Positions 19,568-22,682 of a DNA stretch of 22,682 bases are shown one piece after another. The stretch comes from Phaeoceros laevis. Taxonomy: Eukaryota > Anthocerotophyta > Anthocerotopsida > Notothyladales. The translations under genes and the position numbers were made by a program. The notes below the pieces were generated by a model that made no database searches, was not told the DNA's origin, and was given only the letters and a program-made list of their open reading frames with translations. The DNA is taken from positions 1 to 22,682 of the forward strand of contig JBNGIQ010007791.1 in NCBI GenBank assembly GCA_049999765.1, given 5' to 3'. Each line of letters opens with the position of its first letter. The stretch's first letter is position 1.

Positions 19568-20332
19568 ATGAGACGTTCGACCAGGAGGAGGCGAGAGCGC
19601 AACATAGGGGAAAGATTCAGATCGAGGAAGCAGATGGGGCGGGGAGGAGAGTCGTCGTTCAGTAGGAAGGTGATCACCAAGGAGGATTGGGAGAAGAAGC
19701 TGGCAGCTGTGCGGCTGCGGAAAGAGGATCTTAACAAGTTGGTGATGAACTATCTGGTCACCGAGGGCTTCGTCGAGGCAGCGCAGAAGTTCCAGCAGGA
19801 GAGCGGCACAGAGCCGGACATCGATTTGGCCACCATCACAGATCGCATGGCTGTGCGCAAGGCCGTGCAGTGCGGGGATGTGCAGGATGCTATCGAGCGT
19901 GTCAACGACCTCAACCCTGAGATCCTGGACACCAACCCGCACCTCTTCTTCCACCTGCAGCAGCAACGCCTCATCGAGCTCATCCGCGGTGGCAAGGTAG
20001 AGGAGGCTCTGGAATTTGCTCAAGAGGAGTTGGCTCCTCGAGGGGAAGAGAATCACGCCTTCTTGGAGGAGCTGGAGCGGACTGTGGCTCTGCTGGCCTT
20101 TGAAGACACTGCCTCTTGTCCCGTGGGGGATTTGCTGGACATGTCGCAACGGCAGAAGACTGCGAGCGAGCTCAACGCTGCAATTCTCACGAGCCAGAGC
20201 CACGAGAAGGATCCTAAGCTGCCAAGCCTGCTCAAGCTCCTAATCTGGGTGCAGAATCAGCTGAGCGACAAGGCCGCTTTTCCACGGATAAGCGATGTGG
20301 TGACCGCAACTCTAGAAGAACCTGCCATCTAA
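19568..20332 (+). CDS. GID8: GID8-like LisH-CTLH-CRA protein, CTLH E3 ligase scaffold subunit
   Basis: A 254-residue single-exon reading from ATG 19568 (GGT-ATG, G at -3). A second ATG at 19634 gives 232 residues, closer to where plant relatives start, so the Arg-rich first 22 residues may be leader. Numbered from 19568: KVITKEDWEKKL (about 34-45), LisH motif DLNKLVMNYLVTEGFVEAAQ (about 54-73), CTLH domain ITDRMAVRKAVQCGD...ELIRGG (about 90-142), and CRA region from ALEFAQEELAPRGEEN to LLIWVQNQL (about 147-232). GID8/TWA1 proteins bridge subunits of the CTLH (GID) ubiquitin ligase in cytosol and nucleus. All domains are intact with no stop or shift. The lack of introns is notable, since plant relatives are, to my knowledge, spliced. 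The gene is divergent from the PPR gene and convergent with the NOP2-like gene. Confidence 0.92.
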   Translation: MRRSTRRRRERNIGERFRSRKQMGRGGESSFSRKVITKEDWEKKLAAVRLRKEDLNKLVMNYLVTEGFVEAAQKFQQESGTEPDIDLATITDRMAVRKAVQCGDVQDAIERVNDLNPEILDTNPHLFFHLQQQRLIELIRGGKVEEALEFAQEELAPRGEENHAFLEELERTVALLAFEDTASCPVGDLLDMSQRQKTASELNAAILTSQSHEKDPKLPSLLKLLIWVQNQLSDKAAFPRISDVVTATLEEPAI

Positions 20333-21347
20333 CTTCTTCACTTTGGTGAGCCATAAGCTACGCAGCATGCCAGGGCCATTATTCATCAGGCGATTGGCTT
20401 GGAGTCACCCAGCTCCCCTTCTATGATCTTTACTGAGCGGAGGCATCTGAGGCACTGCTGCTCCATAGTGTACAGTCATGGAAGATAGCGAGCTTCGCTT
20501 GTCTGCAACAAACTGGACGGGCCTATGGGGTGCAATGGAGGTTGCACACTGAGGAGACCCAGAAACAACAAGGGTTTCAACTCACGTTTGGAACTCCGTG
20601 GACTTTGAATCGAGGGCAGAGATTGTAATATACAGGAACATGTAGCGGCGCCTGATATCATATGTAGTATCGCGGCTTCCCTGTCCAAAAGATTCTTCCT
20701 TCATGTTTCGTTCATGTATCGTACCTTTGAATGTGAATCACTCTCCTGCCAGTGGCCTTTCGGGACAACATGTGTTGCTTCTCGCAAGACGGGGGAAATG
20801 ACTTTAGCATATGGAGCATTTTTTCAGCCTGCAATGGTGTACCGTAGCTGGCATGTCCTGAGCTGCATCTCTGCAGTACCTCTGTGTTGAGGATCGTGCT
20901 GGAAGTAAGCAATTGTTTCAGCTCATCCTAAGCGTAAGGTGGTGCTGTGACAAATTCTGGTGGTTGATTTGTAGATTCTTATGACCTTACTTTGCAAGCA
21001 TATGGTGGTGGGCTGATTCTTTGAATGTAGACAGAGGATCGGTTGAGATTGATGCAAGTACGAAACGGTTGTAGACTAACTGTAAACATCCTACTAGCCT
21101 TCAGCAGAAACAAAAGAGTTTGGAGGTTCGGCAAAAGGGAACTAAACACTAGTGGAGGGCAAAAACAATTCATCCATGACGGTTTCAGCCCCTGAAGGAC
21201 GAAACTCGTTCACACAAAATGAGTGTTCTGCCGCCATGATGCAAAACAGGTTGCTGCGAAATTGCAAAACGAGTTGCAAAAGTGAGCGTCTGAAGTACTA
21301 CATTCACCACAATAGCGAACGCCGTGAGCTCTATAAGGTGTTACGGT
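20333..21347. other. Convergent 3' region between GID8-like and NOP2-like genes
   Basis: About 1 kb between two stop codons on opposite strands, so it holds both 3' UTRs. No AATAAA was seen on the + strand. No poly(A) tract, gene or clear repeat was recognised. Confidence 0.55.
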
Positions 21348-22682
21348 TCATCTTTCACCATCCAGTGCACTCTCCACTGCCTCCTGCTCCTCAATTTGAT
21401 CAGTGGGAGTGTCATCGGTGCGGGTTACTCTTCTGTTGCTGACTTTCTTCAGCTTTGCAACGAAAAACCCATCCAAGTTGTGCATGTGAGGGTAAAATCT
21501 TCGAGTATTGCCTACCGAAGTGTGAAATCTATGTTCCCTAAATTTGGTAAAGCCCGGACGGCCAAAATCCAGTCCGCAAGGCACAACCTTGACGTCCCGC
21601 TTCCGCAGAGCATAGTCCACCACAGCTTCATTCTCTGCCACCATTACGGAACAAGTGGAGTACACAATATACCCACCAGTCTTGGACGAGGCATCAACCA
21701 TGTCAATGGCGGCCAGAATCAACTCTTTCTGAAGAAACGAACACCGCTGAATGTCTTCAGCACTTTTGCTCACCTTCACAGACTGGTCCTTCGTAATGAT
21801 TCCAGTGCCACTGCAAGGGGCATCTAGCAAAACCCGGTCTGCGGTATTCAGCCCCAGTATCTTCGGAAGTTGACGGCCATCATAGTTGCATATAACGCTG
21901 TTAGTCACACCCATGCGATGCATGTTTGCAGAAAGAGACTTTAGCCTTTGCTTCTTCAGCTCATTGGCAAAAATCACGCCAGTATTTTTCATCAGAGCGG
22001 CAATATAGGTGGTCTTTCCGCCGGGAGCAGCTGCCATGTCGACAATCCGCTCTCTCTCCTGAGGTGCCAAAGCCATCACCGGAAGAAACGAGCAGGCACT
22101 CTGAAGCATGTAGTGGCCAGCCATATACTCAGGTGTAGCTCCGACAGGAACCTGAGACTCGTAAACCACCAGCCCCACTTTAGACCACTTCCCTAGAGGA
22201 TCCAAGTTAACACCTCTGTTGATCAGCACGCCCGCCAGATCCCGCCTTCTGGTCTTTAAAGTGTTGGTCCGCAGCGAGACGGGTCGCGGTTTCTCATTCG
22301 CCTCCAAAAACTCGATCGCCTCGGCAATAGGAAACATCTGCAGAAACATGTCCAATAGAAATGCATTGTACCCGTAGTATGCCGCCAAATCTGATGCCAG
22401 CTGCTTTGTGTAGTCTTTTCGAGGGACGTCTTTCTGTCTGAGAACTTTGAAGTTCGACAAAACCCGCACAATCTCCTTAATTCGTCGCTGGACGCTGGGC
22501 AAATCAGGAGGCGACTTCGCCTCCTCCTCGAGCTCCTCCGCAGTGGGCAGCGCAAATTCATCTCCGTCGCCCTGAATATTCAACTGCAACTCCTCAGCAG
22601 CCTCCTTTTCCTCCCTGGCTCTTGCAGCATCCAACTTCCGAGCCTTCTTCTCCACATCGAGCTCCTCCTCGTCGCTCCCCTC
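21348..22682 (-). CDS. NOP2: NOP2/NSUN1-type rRNA cytosine-C5 methyltransferase, N-terminus beyond the window
   Basis: The frame stays open to the right edge (EGSDEEELD... is the first readable part), so this is a 5'-partial gene of about 444 visible residues with no ATG in view. Counting from the Val codon at 22653-22655 as residue 1: acidic/coiled N-terminal segment (1-50), substrate-binding domain with [17 protein letters not shown] (125-140), SAM-binding [16 protein letters not shown] (206-221), motif [10 protein letters not shown] with a catalytic Cys (278-285), and motif VI STCS with the second Cys (333-336). [14 protein letters not shown] and [20 protein letters not shown] (365-403) are typical of NOP2. 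The enzyme makes m5C in large-subunit rRNA in the nucleolus and is needed for 60S assembly. All key residues are present. The visible part has no introns, and the C-terminal tail after FFVAKLK is short and acidic. Confidence 0.95.
   Translation of the reverse strand, partial: EGSDEEELDVEKKARKLDAARAREEKEAAEELQLNIQGDGDEFALPTAEELEEEAKSPPDLPSVQRRIKEIVRVLSNFKVLRQKDVPRKDYTKQLASDLAAYYGYNAFLLDMFLQMFPIAEAIEFLEANEKPRPVSLRTNTLKTRRRDLAGVLINRGVNLDPLGKWSKVGLVVYESQVPVGATPEYMAGHYMLQSACSFLPVMALAPQERERIVDMAAAPGGKTTYIAALMKNTGVIFANELKKQRLKSLSANMHRMGVTNSVICNYDGRQLPKILGLNTADRVLLDAPCSGTGIITKDQSVKVSKSAEDIQRCSFLQKELILAAIDMVDASSKTGGYIVYSTCSVMVAENEAVVDYALRKRDVKVVPCGLDFGRPGFTKFREHRFHTSVGNTRRFYPHMHNLDGFFVAKLKKVSNRRVTRTDDTPTDQIEEQEAVESALDGER

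Overview
The window looks like nuclear DNA of a seed-free vascular plant, most probably a fern. The reasons are a very large intronless PLS-type pentatricopeptide repeat (PPR) gene, plant versions of GID8 and NOP2, a spliced cinnamoyl-CoA-reductase-like (CCR-like) gene with short introns, and long stretches of decayed transposon DNA. The species is inferred. Nothing bacterial was seen: no operons, no Shine-Dalgarno pattern and no CRISPR array.

Layout. Positions 1 to about 5,300 hold a decayed non-LTR retrotransposon (LINE) on the + strand. It has an ORF1 with a coiled coil and an L1-like RNA-binding segment, then an ORF2 with APE-type endonuclease, reverse transcriptase (YADD) and a C-terminal CCHC zinc knuckle. 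Three in-frame TAG codons and at least two frameshifts break it. C-rich sequence without a recognisable gene follows to about 7,560. Next come three tandem hairpin units of about 100 bp (7,563-7,811) and a short ATTC tail near 7,945, which may be the 3' end of the same element. Positions 7,950-9,970 contain one possible exon relic and two generations of tandem duplication. Two assembly gaps (10,072-10,171 and 10,669-11,068) lie among GT and GGATGG simple repeats and SINE-like promoter boxes. Positions 11,069-13,155 carry two candidate inverted-repeat (MITE-like) elements and a perfect 19-bp hairpin.

The gene-bearing part starts at 13,386. A CCR/DFR-like NAD(P)-dependent reductase lies on the minus strand. 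I could trace six exons, one of them damaged by a frameshifting deletion. Upstream of it, also on the minus strand, is a 1,062-residue PPR protein of the E/E+ class with no DYW domain. It is divergent from a + strand GID8-like LisH-CTLH-CRA gene. That gene converges on a minus-strand NOP2/NSUN1-type rRNA m5C methyltransferase, whose N-terminus runs off the right edge.

The genes do not form a pathway. The PPR protein would act in organelle RNA processing, GID8 in a CTLH ubiquitin ligase, NOP2 in nucleolar ribosome assembly and the reductase in secondary metabolism. The most notable signals are the five acidic inserts repeated through the PPR array, the TAG-only stop pattern in the LINE, the triple hairpin array, and the damaged reductase with a GC-AG intron.
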